The notes under the pieces were generated by a model that had not been told where the DNA came from, made no database searches, and saw only the letters and a program-made list of their open reading frames with translations. 64,000 nucleotides of DNA from NCBI GenBank assembly GCA_039621445.1, contig CP154956.1, positions 27,286,667-27,350,666 of the forward strand, given 5' to 3'. Shown here piece after piece: positions 43,901-56,816 of this stretch. Position numbers and translations under genes: made by a program. The DNA is from Euglena gracilis (lineage: Eukaryota; Euglenida; Euglenophyceae; Euglenales). Within the stretch, counting starts at the first letter, position 1. The number at the start of each line of letters is the position of its first letter.

Positions 43901-44356
43901 GGGGTCCAAGGGACCCCCCCCCCGGGGGAAGGTGGTCCAAGACTAAAAAAAAAACAACCCCTGATGTGGCTTTTTGGTGAAAACAGACAAACACAAAGAA
44001 TCGGTCAGGCAATGGGCAGGAATGCTTTTGATGTCCTCGAGGATGAGAATTGTATAACCTTTTGTTAAATTGATTATCACCATTTCGTTTCTTCTGTTTG
44101 GGGAAAAAAAACTGCTGAAAATTGTGCACTGGAGCGTGCACAGTTTTGTGGTTGCCAATTTGGGGGTGTTGGGCACACAAGGCGCCCAAATATTCATTGC
44201 CTGTTTGGAAGCGGTGGTTGAGTCAAATCTAAATCAAAACTGCCAAAATACACAAGCATTAAGGGTGGAAATTAGATCGCCAAAAGAATCCCTACAACCA
44301 ATAAAAGACCCGTCTCCCACCCATGGATGATGCTGTGCAGCGATGAAACCACATAA
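40924..44356. other. Spacer between VPS39-like stop and siroheme synthase start
   Basis: A spacer of 3.4 kb. The reading frame of siroheme synthase stays open without an ATG to about 41136, so an upstream exon or a near-cognate start cannot be excluded. The main content is the 678-bp inverted-repeat element at 41661-42338. G/C-run-rich sequence fills 42660-43950, including a long C run at 43727-43738. No other coding sequence was recognised. Confidence 0.55.
41659..42340. mobile_element. TA-flanked inverted-repeat element, CCGGGGGG family, long copy
   Basis: TA at 41659-41660 and 42339-42340. Ends are CCGGGGGGGAAAAAA and the inverse TTTTTTCCCCCCCGG. Outer parts match 33247-33615 closely; about 295 bp at 41821-42115 are present only here. 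No coding sequence was recognised in the extra part. Confidence 0.75.
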
Positions 44357-46091
44357 TCATGACACAGGAAGAAACTGGGCACAAATGGGGCGGGAACATA
44401 CGACTTTGGTGCTGCTGGGGTCCGTCATGCACTGGTAGTGAACCACAAGGTCTGGCGACGACCCAGGGTAACGGGCAAACACTGCATTTCCAATCTTCTT
44501 GTTGCACACCTGGGAGATGATGGGGCCGTTTGGGAAGGCCGGGTGGGGAACAAAAATTATGACGAAACGTCGGTGCTCCTGGGAAAGAGGTGGGGGCAGG
44601 TCAGCTTGGTTGCTTCGTACGAGGCTGGGCTGCTGACCCAACCAAACAGAAATTTACCTTGCTGAATTGTTGATTTTTTGGGGGAGTTGGGGCCGTCGTC
44701 GGCCATGGCGGGGGACCCGAATGAGGCGCCGAAGGTAACAAGCGAGGGTCCCCGATGCACATTAACCCTAGTTGGGCAGGGTGGCTGGAACCATGGGGGG
44801 CCATTTAAACACGTTATTGTGCTGGCAATTGGGAAATCCTGTACCTCTTTTTTGATGGGCATCCCTCGTAAAATGCGTCCCGTAAATCTGGAAGCATTTT
44901 TCTTTGCTTCCTGAGTACCACAGCTCCAACCGGCTGCATGGTGCCTACACAGCCAGAGGTTTTTTAAGTTTCGACCTGGGGAGGTCGCGGCCAAGCCCCC
45001 CTGGGGGGGGGGTACCCCGCTGGAGGCAGGGTTTTTCGCTGTTCTCTATTTTCGGTGCAAAGCGAAAATAGGGGAAAAGCAAAAGTTTTTTTTTTTGACC
45101 CCAAAAGTGGGTCCCCGAGCCCCCCCCCCCCCACCTGGGGGACTCCCCAGGGGGTGGGGGCCTCCCCCCTGGATGATAAAGAGGGGCATGGCTTCCTAAG
45201 ATGGCTGCATCCAGGCCGCGTAATGGGCGACAGACAAAGCTCCTTCTTGGTGTGGGTGGGGAGGGAGGGGGTGCCGCTCAGAAAGTGGTCTTTTAAGGTC
45301 AGTGCAGATTTTTGGCCATCCCTCTCTCAGGTGTTCCACTTGCAGCTCCTTGGGGGGGGGGGTTATCAAATTTCTTTTGGCCCATTGAAGCTGGCCAACG
45401 CCAGTTTTCATCTCCGAAGGGGAATACGAAAATTTCTTCCCCGCCAAAGAGCTCGCACATACACACATGCCAAACATTTTTTCTGCACTAAAAATGTGGA
45501 CCGGCTGCTGCCCACCAAAGGGTAGTCAGTTCAGGATAAGGGGACTCCAAGAAGGCAGAGAAACGTATCCACCTTTCAGGGGAAATAACAAGGTGGATGA
45601 CATTCAATCCAAACACTGGGACACCCCTGATGCTCGCACTGGGGGGAGAAAAACATATCCATTCCCCCCCCTGCTGTTTGGCCACCCTCATTGTCAGCCA
45701 TTTCCATTCCATTGTGGGGTGCCAGACTCCGGATGAATTTGGTGCCACCTGGAATGGGCAGTGAGTTGGATCGATCGCCCCGACCCCTCCACCTGACCCT
45801 GCTGGGTTTGGGGTCTGACCACCCCCGGCCTTTGGCAGCGGCCGGCAGCAGCTCAACCAAAACGCCATTTCGGTTGGGCTGCGGCTAGCTTCTGTTCGAA
45901 AATTTTGGTTGAATGCTGCCCCCCACCCCCTGCATCGAGCCACCCATTCACTTGGCAGGAAAGGCGGAGGTGGGACGAGGGCAGCGCACCCGACAGGTCG
46001 TCCGCTCGTCGATGGTCACCCGGTCGTTGCGGCACGTGGCGAACTGCTCCCGGACCGCGATGTTCTGCGTCTTCAGCAGGTTCTTCTGGAT
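44357..46091 (-). CDS. VPS39-like last two exons: C-terminal zinc-binding domain
   Basis: Exon 45990-46091 encodes IQKNLLKTQNIAVREQF and ends at TTCR; exon 44357-44509 continues with VCNKKIGNAVFARYP and LVVHYQCM, then stops at 44357. The joined CxxC, followed by a His and Cys about 20 residues later, forms the conserved Vps39 C-terminal zinc motif. Donor CGG|GTGCGC and acceptor CCCAG|GTG are canonical and in phase 0. Confidence 0.93.
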
Positions 46092-47579
46092 CTGCCCCGG
46101 GGCCACGGAAAGGGTTGATCAGAGCATCGGTGGGGAGCGGCCAGGACCCCACACCCCATTCCACAGGTGTGGCCAGGCGTCTCATCGGGCTAGCCGTGCG
46201 CTGCACGGTGAACTTGGATGGATCGAAGACAGGGGCAATGCGCCCCACTCACAATGCGTTGATGGCTGGGAGCCCGAATGGAATTTGCACGGATGATGCA
46301 ACGGCGCATGAGCACACGCAGCGGGATACAGAATGGAAATGGCATGTCTTGAACGGTGTTGACGGTGCCACATACTTGCAAACTGCGCTTCTGCAGGGAC
46401 ACATGCTTCAACACTGCATTCTGGAGGCCGAGGGACGAGGAACCATGCTGGCCAAACATGCCCAGCACATACCATTGCTTAAGTAAGGCACGTCCAACCC
46501 CCCCCCCCAGGGGTGACTGGGTGGTTTCTAGCCTCATTTTGACTGACTGGTTTTTGGTTCCAGACCCCCCCCCCAGGGGTCGGCCAGGAATTGCCCAAAA
46601 GTGGCCACCCAGCGTCGAAGCCGCCAGAAAGAATTGGGGTTTTGGTCCAAAATCCATTTATTTTGAGCTTTGACCCACCACCCCAGAGGTAAGAAGTGGG
46701 TGAATGGTCTTTGAAAAATAACTGACTGGTTTTTGAAAATGGAAAATGACCCGTTGGTGATATACCGCCCAGCACCACTGGCGCTGGGCTGTTGGTGATA
46801 TACGGCCCAGCACCACCGAACACGCAAAGCTTCAAGGAAAGCGATGCTCTTCATGTTGAGAGATATCTCAATCTCCACGGAAATGCAGAGGAATAAACCC
46901 CCCCAAAAAAATGCAGACAAAATAACATACCTCCCTCCAATGTTAAAACACAATCACACTTGGGCGGATCGCCTTCTGCGGTGGCATCGGGTGCACTTTT
47001 ATTTTGAACCCTCCCCCTTGATTTTTGTCAAGCTTCCTTCAGGTTTGCACCAAAAATGTCCGACCAGTTGGCCACCTAACATGAATTGCTGGAAGGTTGC
47101 TCTTCTGAAACTCCTGTTTTGGCAGCCCAAAGAGGAGTTCCTCCCTTCTGCTGGCCTCGTTATCCCAGGGACAAAACCACACTAATCCAACGCTCGCTGT
47201 CCTGGTTCTTGAAACTGTCAGGTAAATGATGGTACATATGATCAATGCAGTAGAATGTTTTTCCGTCTCCAGAGGAAAGAGCGTCCCAGAGGCCAGGGGC
47301 ACCGAACAACAGATGGGTGCTACTAAATGGTTTGTTCATTAAACTCACAACACGAGGCAATGAATGGGGTTTGAACAACCCAAGAACTTCCGCACAGGAG
47401 GTGGAAACAAATTTGTCCAAAGCCATGATGTGTTTCAAGGTGAGTGAGAGCATTCTTGAAGATAAAAAGAAACAGGAACCAAAACTGAACTTCACTCACA
47501 TAGACAGCACTCTTCAATGGAAACACAGACATCAAGCAACACACAGTGGACACACATATGCATGGGTACATGCGCACAA

Positions 47580-47623
<44 letters not shown>

Positions 47624-50600
47624 AACCAACCACACACACACACACACACACAGACACACACACCAGCCAAGGTGACAAAGCCTGTATGCTGGTTTCTGTG
47701 GGTAACAACTGCATTGCCTCCACAGGGTCAATCCTCGTGAAATTGCTGGTGAGGAGGTCGATGGCCTCAGCAACCTGTGTGCCGGTATCATTGTGGGACA
47801 CTTCTATCCACCCCGCCACCAGTTGTCGAGTTGATCGCTGTCCAGAAATGCTATTCACTCATTTCATCAACCGTGGGGAAAATAAAAATATTCTCTGTGT
47901 TGTTGTGTTGGTTCCTTGACTGTATATGCGGACTTTGACCAGCGTTGAGGATCAGAATCCCTGTTGGGATGCTCAACATGCAAATTCATGTTTTGAGGCT
48001 CTGAGGGTCCCGTCCCGGAATGCTGACTGGAATAAAACCAAATGATTATTCTCAAAAAAAGTATGGGGGACTCATCAGCAAAGAAGATGCCATCAAAAGC
48101 GTATACATGGGTGTTTCGCTGAGCGGAGAAAAGCCGCCACCAAAGCCAACGTTCCTTTGGTTCCCAAACCCTGCAAGAAGGTTCACCTTCGGCTCCTCAC
48201 CGCTGGCAGGCTGCAGGTACGCCCGCAACAGCTGCAAATAGATGCCCTTCGCCCCCGGGGCCGCCGACTCGTACACCGCCCGGCAGTGCGCCACCGCCTT
48301 CGCGGGGTCCTTTAGCTTGTGGGCGTAGAGGTCCAGGGCCTGGGGGACCATGTCACACCCTCAATTGCCCACCTCGGCGTGGATGGCGTGGCGTGGCGTG
48401 CCTCCGCATCCAACAGGCATGTAGCATGGCATGCAAGTGGAACAGACCTTTTTGGCGCCCTTTTAGGGGGCCAAGCCCTCCATTTGCACTTGCAGACCAG
48501 GACACATGACGAACACCCTCCCACTGGCGCGAAGCGCCGGAGCAACTTTTTGGTGTCCGAGAGTGCGCCCTTATTTTTCATTTGGGGGTTGGGGAGGCCG
48601 GGCTCGGGGGACACCGGAGGCTAGGGACCTGCTGGTGCTCGCCGACGCGGGACAGGAGGATGGCTCGCAGGGCGTGCTGGTGGGCGGGGAACGTCTCCAG
48701 CAGCGCCGCGGCGTCGTAGCACGTGGACCGCTGCAGGAAGTCCGCCAGCCGCTCTGTCGCGTCGACCGCCTCCTGGTGGGGTGGGGAGGGCTTATCCAGG
48801 GTAGCAGGGAGGCATCGAAAAGCTCCGTCCAGGTCATCTAGGAGGGGGGGGGGAAGAAGGCGGAGGCGAACTGGCAAACTGCGCCACGGTGGGAGTCGGG
48901 GATCGATGGGATGCCCTGGCCGCGCGACAAAAGCACCACTCTTCCTCAAGGCCCACGCTGACGCCCTCGACTGGACGTGCACTGCACTGATGGCCCGGCC
49001 GGCATGCTGCTGGCACCTCCTGGGGCAGACACCTTTCCGCTCAGGGCCTCCATCTGCTTCAGGTACAGCAGGATGAGGTTCTGGTGTAGGCTGGGGGTCC
49101 GGTACCCATAAACGTGAATGATTTTCTCCTGTGTGGAGGGAAAGAACACTGTGGGGGGCTATCCAAGCAATTCTTGCCCACTCATTTCCAGGAACACCAT
49201 AAAAAGTAATGTTTTCTTTAATAAGAAAAGCAGGATTTCTTTGATACAAAAAGCAGGTGAAAAAAAGCAGAATTTCTTTAATATGAAAAGCAGGTTGAAA
49301 AATCCATCCAAATTGCCATAGCACACAAAAATGATACAATTGCTAAAACAATACATTGTATTATTGTATTACATTAATACATTAATAATACATTGTACTA
49401 TAATACAACAATACACTATCAGTATTGTGCATACACTAATGTAATGCACAACACTCCAATACAGGGCGTTGCTTTCAGACTCCCTGGGGGGGTCCAGCTC
49501 AGAGGGTGGAAAATTTGGGCTGGCTGGAAATGGATGCTGGCTGACCTCCTTTCTCCTCCCCATAGGGGTCCCGAGCTGGAGCTGGGCCCGACCCGGGGTC
49601 CAACCAGGTACTAAAAAAAATCGAAATCGCAAAAATGCCCAGAAACTGCAAGATATCGATAAATTTATAAAGTTAATCGATTTTTTGACCCCAAAAATAT
49701 ACTGGACAGCTTTTTTGGACACATTTTCACACATTTTTGACCCATTTTTGCCCATTTTTGGCCCATTTTTGTAAGCTTGAAGGCGAAAAATCCATTAACG
49801 TTCAGCTGCCCAAAGGGCGGCTGGAAAAAATAAAATTTGTCGATGGGGGGGGGAGGGGGGTCTGGGTCTGGGGCTGGCTGGCTGGACCCCCCTGCCGGGG
49901 AGGCGGGGTCAAATTTTCTTAAGAAACACCCTGCTCACACCCTGTCCACAAATAGAAGCATAAAATAATAAAGAACAATGAAATGTTGGTGTGCATCTGA
50001 AGAAAACGGTAAAGGGGTCTTAGGCAGCCAGACCCATGGTTTGCGCTCTTGAAATAGTCGTAAAAGTAGTAACACAAACAATAAGCCTGACTCCCCAGAC
50101 AGGCGGACGTACGAGGTAGGCGACGCGGGCCCCGACGGAGTCTGGCAGCACGCTGGCCTTCAGCGCCTCGAGGTGGCGCACCACGTCCTCAGGGGCCACC
50201 ACCGTGACGGGGACGCCGTCCTCCACCCGCGACGGCTGCATCGGTGGGCCTGCAGCCACACAGCGGCTAAGGTCCAAATACAGGCGTGTGCGCTTCCTTG
50301 GAGAAAAAGGAAGCCTGGTCCCAGAACATATTGCGCCACTTCGACCCAAAGATCGGTTCAACGTTGCACAGGGCACACCGAGGACGGGCCGCGGGTTGGG
50401 CGGGATGTCCTCCGCCCGGAGTGGCAGGAACACACGGAGTGCTGACTGCAATGGGACCGCCCGCAGTAGCCATCCGGAGAACTCCAGGATGAGCTTTTTG
50501 GCGTCCGCCGACTGTGGGGGTAAAGCCAGCACGCAGCACGCAAATCAGCCACAAATCCCGTCATCATTCCGAAGCAACAAATGACAAATGACACCTTCCT

Positions 50601-53600
50601 GGCGACTGAATTCTGTTGTATTTTTGGCCCCAGAAAAAATTTCAAACCAAAACCACAAAGCTAAAAAAAAAATAGCTAGGTGTCCTTGATACCAAGGTCC
50701 CCAATGCCTATGGGCGCAGCAAGAAGCTTCTCTTGCTTTGCAAGCCAAGTTTGCGTTGCAAGCCAGCCCAGGGGCTCACAAGAACCGCTGGCTAACTAGA
50801 ACCTCCTGCGGAGATGGGCTCCAAAAATTTACAAAGGCAATTACTCATCTTTATCAAAAATCCTGGAAAAAGGTGCTCAGATTTCCCTAAAAAAAATGCC
50901 CAGCGACTGCAGTCATCTACCCAAGTGGCGGCACACTGGGGAGCCGTTCGGTGGGTTGTTGAGCCGCTGCAGGTACTCGATGCTGAGCTCCACGTCATAC
51001 ACTGCACTGCGAAGGTTCGGCTGGCCTTGCTCCTGTGGGATGTCCAAGCCACCATTCATGGCAATTATGTGGCCAAAACAACGGAATGAAGCAAACGTTG
51101 GGAGCGGGGTGCAATCTGGAAAACTAGAGGCTTTGGTGCATGGCACCCACATCAGTCTCACGTCTATAATTACTCCCATCGAGGCGTAGAAATTCTGGGG
51201 CCAGAGGTTTTGACCCCAATAAGAGGTAAATCGCAGGAACTGTGTATTGTTTGAGGATATGACATTTGTGGACCATGCATCCCTCAGCCAGATATCTCGA
51301 AACTGCCACATAATCATCACTCGTAGTCATCTCTCATAGCCAAAATGGTCATCTCCCACCAGGCAACAAGCATGGATACATTGCAAGTTCAAGATTCCCT
51401 CATCCATGAAGAGTCTTCAGTTGAGCAAAAACAACCCACAGCAATCCATCATGTTTGATGATGTCACACAGAACACACAGAATGTGAAGACGCAGCAAAC
51501 AAAGCCAAAAGCTGACATCTGCTACCCGCACAACCACATGCAACCCACCCCACGTGCAACCCCCCCCCCCCACATACACAAGGCGGACCCTGCCCCCCCC
51601 CCAACGGCAGACCTTCATCGCTTCCTGGCCCAGCTTCTGTAGCAGCATCAGCGCGCGGCGGTGCAGCCCCTTCTGCTGGTAGAACAGCACCGGCCCCAGG
51701 GCATGCCACCCGGTCACGGGGAAGGGCAGGGATGCATGTTAAGCCTTGAGGGATGGGTCGGACCCCCCTCCAACCTTGAACATGACATGGGCCTGGAAAT
51801 TTTTTTGGCCGGGGTGAATTTGTGCCCCCCCTGCCCCCCCCCAACCCTAACCCTGACCCTAACCCTGACCCTAACCCTAACCTTAACCCTAACCTAACCC
51901 TAACCCAAATCTAAGGGGGGGGCATAAATTCTCCCTCGCCAATTTTTTTCCGGTTTTGTGGGCGGGCCAAAGGGCTGGAGACCAGGGCAAAATCTTTGGA
52001 AAATCCTCTGAAAATAAATACAGAACACCCCATTTTTTGAATTGTTTGAAAAAAAATTTTTACGTGGAAAACACCAAAACATCAAAAAATGGGCAATATG
52101 CTGGAAAATGAAAGAAAAAGGAGTTTTCTGCTCATTTTCCGGCGCACAGTAGTGGAAGGAAACATTTCGCTATTTCTGGAACTTTTTCTGTGGTTTCCCC
52201 TACCACCTTACCCCCCTCTGGTCAGGACCCCCCCCAGCAACCTCCCTCAATATACCGATAAGCTTCCTATCTATCCCCGGGGAGGGGAGAGGGCCGTAGA
52301 CACGAGACTGAGGAGGACCCCCCATCCACCCAAGCGCCAAACGCTCACCGCGCGGCACTCCCCTGCCCAGCTCCTCCCACTTCTGGTCCTTCCGCAGTGC
52401 ACGCTCACAGTCGTCCACCACGCAGCGATTGGGGATCGTCACAAAGCGCTTCGCTTCCACCTGCGCCACAGAGGCAGGGTGCGATGCAAAGGAGCTGGCC
52501 TGGCAAATGCCAGGCAAATGCCTGCCGAAACGTTCGAGTGCATCGCTTCCCCCGCAACATCCTTTGTGAAACCACAACGGAGTGCCCCCCCTCCTTCCTG
52601 AAGGGTTTCGACTTCACATGGACTTCCTGCACGTGTGGATGCTCCCCTCGGCATGAGTGAGCGGATTGTTGCTTTTGCTCTTTTCAAAGCATATATGGTA
52701 TGTGGCACATGAGAGCATCGGCGGAACTGGGGAAACAAGGATGGTCTGTTGAACGGAGGGACACAATGCTTTTTGTTGGAAAAACATTGCCCTGGGTTCT
52801 GTTATGGCGTCAACTTTGCGCCCCCAGGAGGTCAACCTAGCCGCCCTAAACCCCAAACAACTGAACCCCCCCCCCCCGAATAATCCCCCTTTAAAATCCG
52901 AACATTGGCCTCTCTGGGTGCTCTGAGCTTGAGATTTTGCGCCTTTTTTTGTCGCCTGGCAGGACTAAAAAGCCAGCCAATTATTTTTTTTAGTAATTCT
53001 TAGCCAACCTTTTTTCAGAAAAAATGGCAATCTCTGGGGACCCATTTTTTTTGGAATCCAGATAACCCCCCCCCCCCGGGATTTCGACCACCATTTTTCG
53101 GGGGGAGGGTGCTAAAAAATATGCAAAGAAGGATTTCCAGGTGCAATACCAGTGAAAATGACCTTTGGGAGGCCTGTGCAGGGTTCGATATAAAAGCAGA
53201 TGGGGGGTGGGTGGACCCCCTCTCTGGTCCAGGAGGGGGGGGGTGCCCAGGCTTCGATACAGGGCAGGTGGTCCGGACCCCCCTGGCCCAGCGGGGGGGG
53301 GGGGACCCGCCTATACTGTGGCACGGTCTGGGTGACCAATTTTCGGCCCGGCGCAAAGCGCTGAGTCGAAAAATTTTGACCCCGCCCCAAACGGCCAATT
53401 TGGAACTTTTGGGGCAAAAATTTGTCGAAAATGCAAAAAAGCATTCGGCACAAAGTGCCAGAAGGAAAATTTTGGCCTTTTTGGGGGTCCTGGGTACCCC
53501 CCCCCCTGGGAGGTGCAGACCTTGGGGCGGGTGGGGGGTGGTCCGGACCCCTTTCCAGGGTTGTATGGGAATCTCGGAGGAGGGGGGAGGTCCCTTCCAA

Positions 53601-56600
53601 AACTAGGGGGGAGGGGGTGGGGGGGACCCCCCTCCTACCTCCAGTCTTCGGTCGCCGAATATTTCGGCCGTATTTTGGGTAAAAAAAAAATGGTTTTTCT
53701 AAAATTTCTCAAAAATGGTGGGGAATCAAAGGAAATGTCCGGAGACCCAAATTGTGCCCCATCTAGCAGTATTTTGATTTCCCCGCAACTCTCCGCCTAG
53801 CCCGAGTTACGATCATTTTTCGGCCAGTTTTGCCATTTTGCCAAAATTTCATAAAATTTCCTAAAATACACACCCGGCGCGAAGCGCCGGAAGATTTTTT
53901 TTGCCCCCGCAGAGGAGGGGGAGGGGGGTGGGGGGAACCCCCCCTTCCGAAACCAGGGGGGTGGGGGACCCCCCCCCTACCCAGGGGGGGGGAATAATTG
54001 ATATCGGAGGCCTTCGGAAAAATTGCGGAAAAATTGCGGAAAAATTGCGGAAATTGCGGAAAAATTGCGGAAAAATTGATATCGGGTATACACATTTCTG
54101 TCTGAGGGGACTTAGAAATTTTTCAATTGTGAGGTTCAGAACACCGCAACACCCACGTCGATGCAGGCGAGCACAAATCAGCACGCTTGATGTTTTTTGC
54201 ACAGGTGGGACGCACCCAATCCTGTGACCAGTGGTGCACCTGTGAGAAAAATTGGTAAACTGGGGGGGGAAACAACAAAACACAATAGCACACCTGTTGA
54301 TCCATTTGAAGAATGGCTTGAACTCATTGCATCTTCCATCTTCGGTGGTGGGAAAAAAATTATGCGGAAAAAAATGGGAAAAAATTGCGGAAAAATTGCG
54401 GAAATTGCGGAAAAATTGCGGAAAATTGCGGAAAATTGCGGAAATTGCGGAAAATTGCGGAAATTGCGGAAAAATTGCGGATATCAATTTTTCCCCCCCC
54501 CTGCCCTACCACCTTACCCCCCTAGGGGGGGGTGGGGGGACCAGGTTTTGAATAATGCTGAGCTCCTAATAAGCGCTTACCCACCCCTTCATTGACCCCC
54601 CCCCCATATAAACCGGCCCACTCCATGGAGCTCTTTTGACTGAAATGCAAAGGTTTTGTACCCGAACGGGGCGCCGGGGGGGGGGGGTGGAAAACGCTCA
54701 TTTTTGGCTCAAAAAACACCTTTTCCGGGTCCGGGAGGCCAAAAAACATCGTTTCGGGCAATTTTTTTCCGATTTTTTCCGTCTTTTTTTGACCCGAAAA
54801 TGACCCAAAGTCAATGGGTTGGCAGCCCAAAACGGGGCGCTGGTGGGTCGAAAAACGCTCATTTTCGCCCCAAAAACAGCTTTTCTGGGTCCGGGAGGCA
54901 AAAAAACGTCGTTTCGGGCAAAAAAATTTTTTCGATTTTTTTTCGACTTTTTTGACCCGAAGTCGGACAGTGGAAAAAGTGTACAAAATGGCCTAAATTG
55001 GCCGAAAACCGGCCGTATCTCGGGCTAGGCGGTGAGCTGCGTGGAAACCAAAAAATACCAGTAGATAGAGCGTTCCAAGGGCTTCAATTTAGGTCTCCGG
55101 ACATTTCCTTTGATTTTGCATCATTTTCGAGAAATTTTGAAAACATTGATTTTTTGACCCCCCACCCCCCGAAAACGGCTAAGTCGAACAGTGGGAAAAG
55201 TGTACAGAACGGCCATATTGGCCGAAAACGGCCATATCTCGGGCTAGGCGGGGAGTTGTGGGGAAATCAAAATATGGCTGAATAAACCCGCCCCCTCTAA
55301 TTGTAGAGCGGGTGCTCTTGTAGTGGACGCTCGCTTCGCCAGAGGGGGGGTGCTCTACTATTTGGACCCTGTTCTTGTAGTGAACATCACACACATTTTC
55401 CTACAGCGTTTCCCATCTTGCCTCAAATGCGGGACAAATGCGGGACAAATGCGGGTTTACTTCCTCCCAACTCAAAATGGCTGTGGGGCTTCCTCAAACG
55501 CTCAGGTCAGGACACAGCGTTTATTGGTTGGAAGTGTGTCTGGAGTAGTAAAATGTTTCTGGACTGAAAAAAGTTTCAGGGCATGAAAGGCTGTTCAGAG
55601 TCAAAAAAGTCCTGATGGCAATTACCAGTTCAAGCCCAGTCAGTTTCCAGTCCCCTCAACCTCCCTTCTCCACCTAAACCGGCAGCCAAGCGCCAACGGC
55701 AGCCGAGGTTGGAGGAATTGTTCAGCCGCTGAGCTCTGGGAAGCTTGCCTTTTTGAGGCAAGTTTCAAACCTTGCCATAATCACATGGAATGACTTGACT
55801 TGCTTCTGCTTCCATTGGTTTTCCAGCGGGTGCTCTTGTAGTGGACAGTCGCTTCGCCAGAGGTGGGGTGCTCTACTATTTGGACCCTGCTGTTGTAGAG
55901 GGCATGCCCTACTATTAGGGGGGGGCGGGTTTAGGGCATTCCGAGGGCTTCAAATTAGGTCTGCCGGACATTTCCTTTGATTTGGCTTCATTTTGGAGAT
56001 ATTTTGAAAATTGACATTTTTTTTTGGCCGAAATGGCAGAGTCCAAAGGGGGGGGGCTTATCCAGAGGGGGGCGGGCCGATCCTACCCAGTTTGGACCCC
56101 TTCGCGCGTGAATAACTCAGGCCTGGCGGGGAGTTGGGGGTCAAACCCAGGTGATTTGGAAACTAGAAATCCAGTCGCTCGCGACTGAAAAAAAATTCCG
56201 GGAACCGGGCCAGGATCATGGTGATAATCCATCGGTTCTCCTGGTGGCCCCGACCCGGGGGGGGGGGGATGGGGGGCGGGGGGGTTGAGGGGGGTTTTTC
56301 GTCAGGGGTAAGCGTCGCTCTTACCCTGAAGGGATAAGAGCTCAGCGACCCCCCCCCTGCCACCTCATGTTTGCGGAGCTTCCCATACAACCCTGCCCCC
56401 CCCCCCTAAACCCCGTACACCCTCCTCATATCAACCTGTGCCGTCCAACAACACACTGCAATACGTGTGTTGTTTTGGGAGGGGGTATACGACCTGTGGC
56501 TGTGGGACAGCCCTGGCCTCGAGCCAAGGAATGCACAGGGGGGGGGCAGGCTGGGGTAAGCACCTCGGTGGTGGCGATGTACGCCTTGAGCAGCGCAGTG

Positions 56601-56778
56601 TCCACGGCCGCCGCCCTCATGCCCTCGGGCGACATGTCGTTGGACGCTGGCAGCGTAACAGCTGGGGAAACCTCGCTGTTTCCTGCTTCCCTGTTTCCGT
56701 CTCATATGGGACTCCTAATCCCATGTGAAAAGATGAATATTCACACTGTGACATAGAATAATGCATGAATCCGATTGC

Positions 56779-56816
<38 letters not shown>

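Larger units (their letters stand above)
52461..56563 (-). other. Largest VPS39-like intron (4.1 kb), repeat-filled
   Basis: It lies between exons 56564-56646 and 52349-52460. It carries two TA-flanked inverted-repeat elements (53980-54506 and 55285-55931), three copies of the GGCGC-hairpin word, and a run of similar 60-bp blocks at 54660-55260 (CGCTCATTTT, ACGTCGTTTCGGGCA). No coding sequence was recognised. Confidence 0.6.

Noticed and set aside
47323-47791. Cys/Val-rich frame
   Set aside because: Comes from CA/TG repeats; the true coding part is only 47664-47774 in another frame.
54020-54482. CRISPR-like array
   Set aside because: The AAAAATTGCGG units are contiguous without unique spacers and lie inside an inverted-repeat element of a eukaryotic intron.
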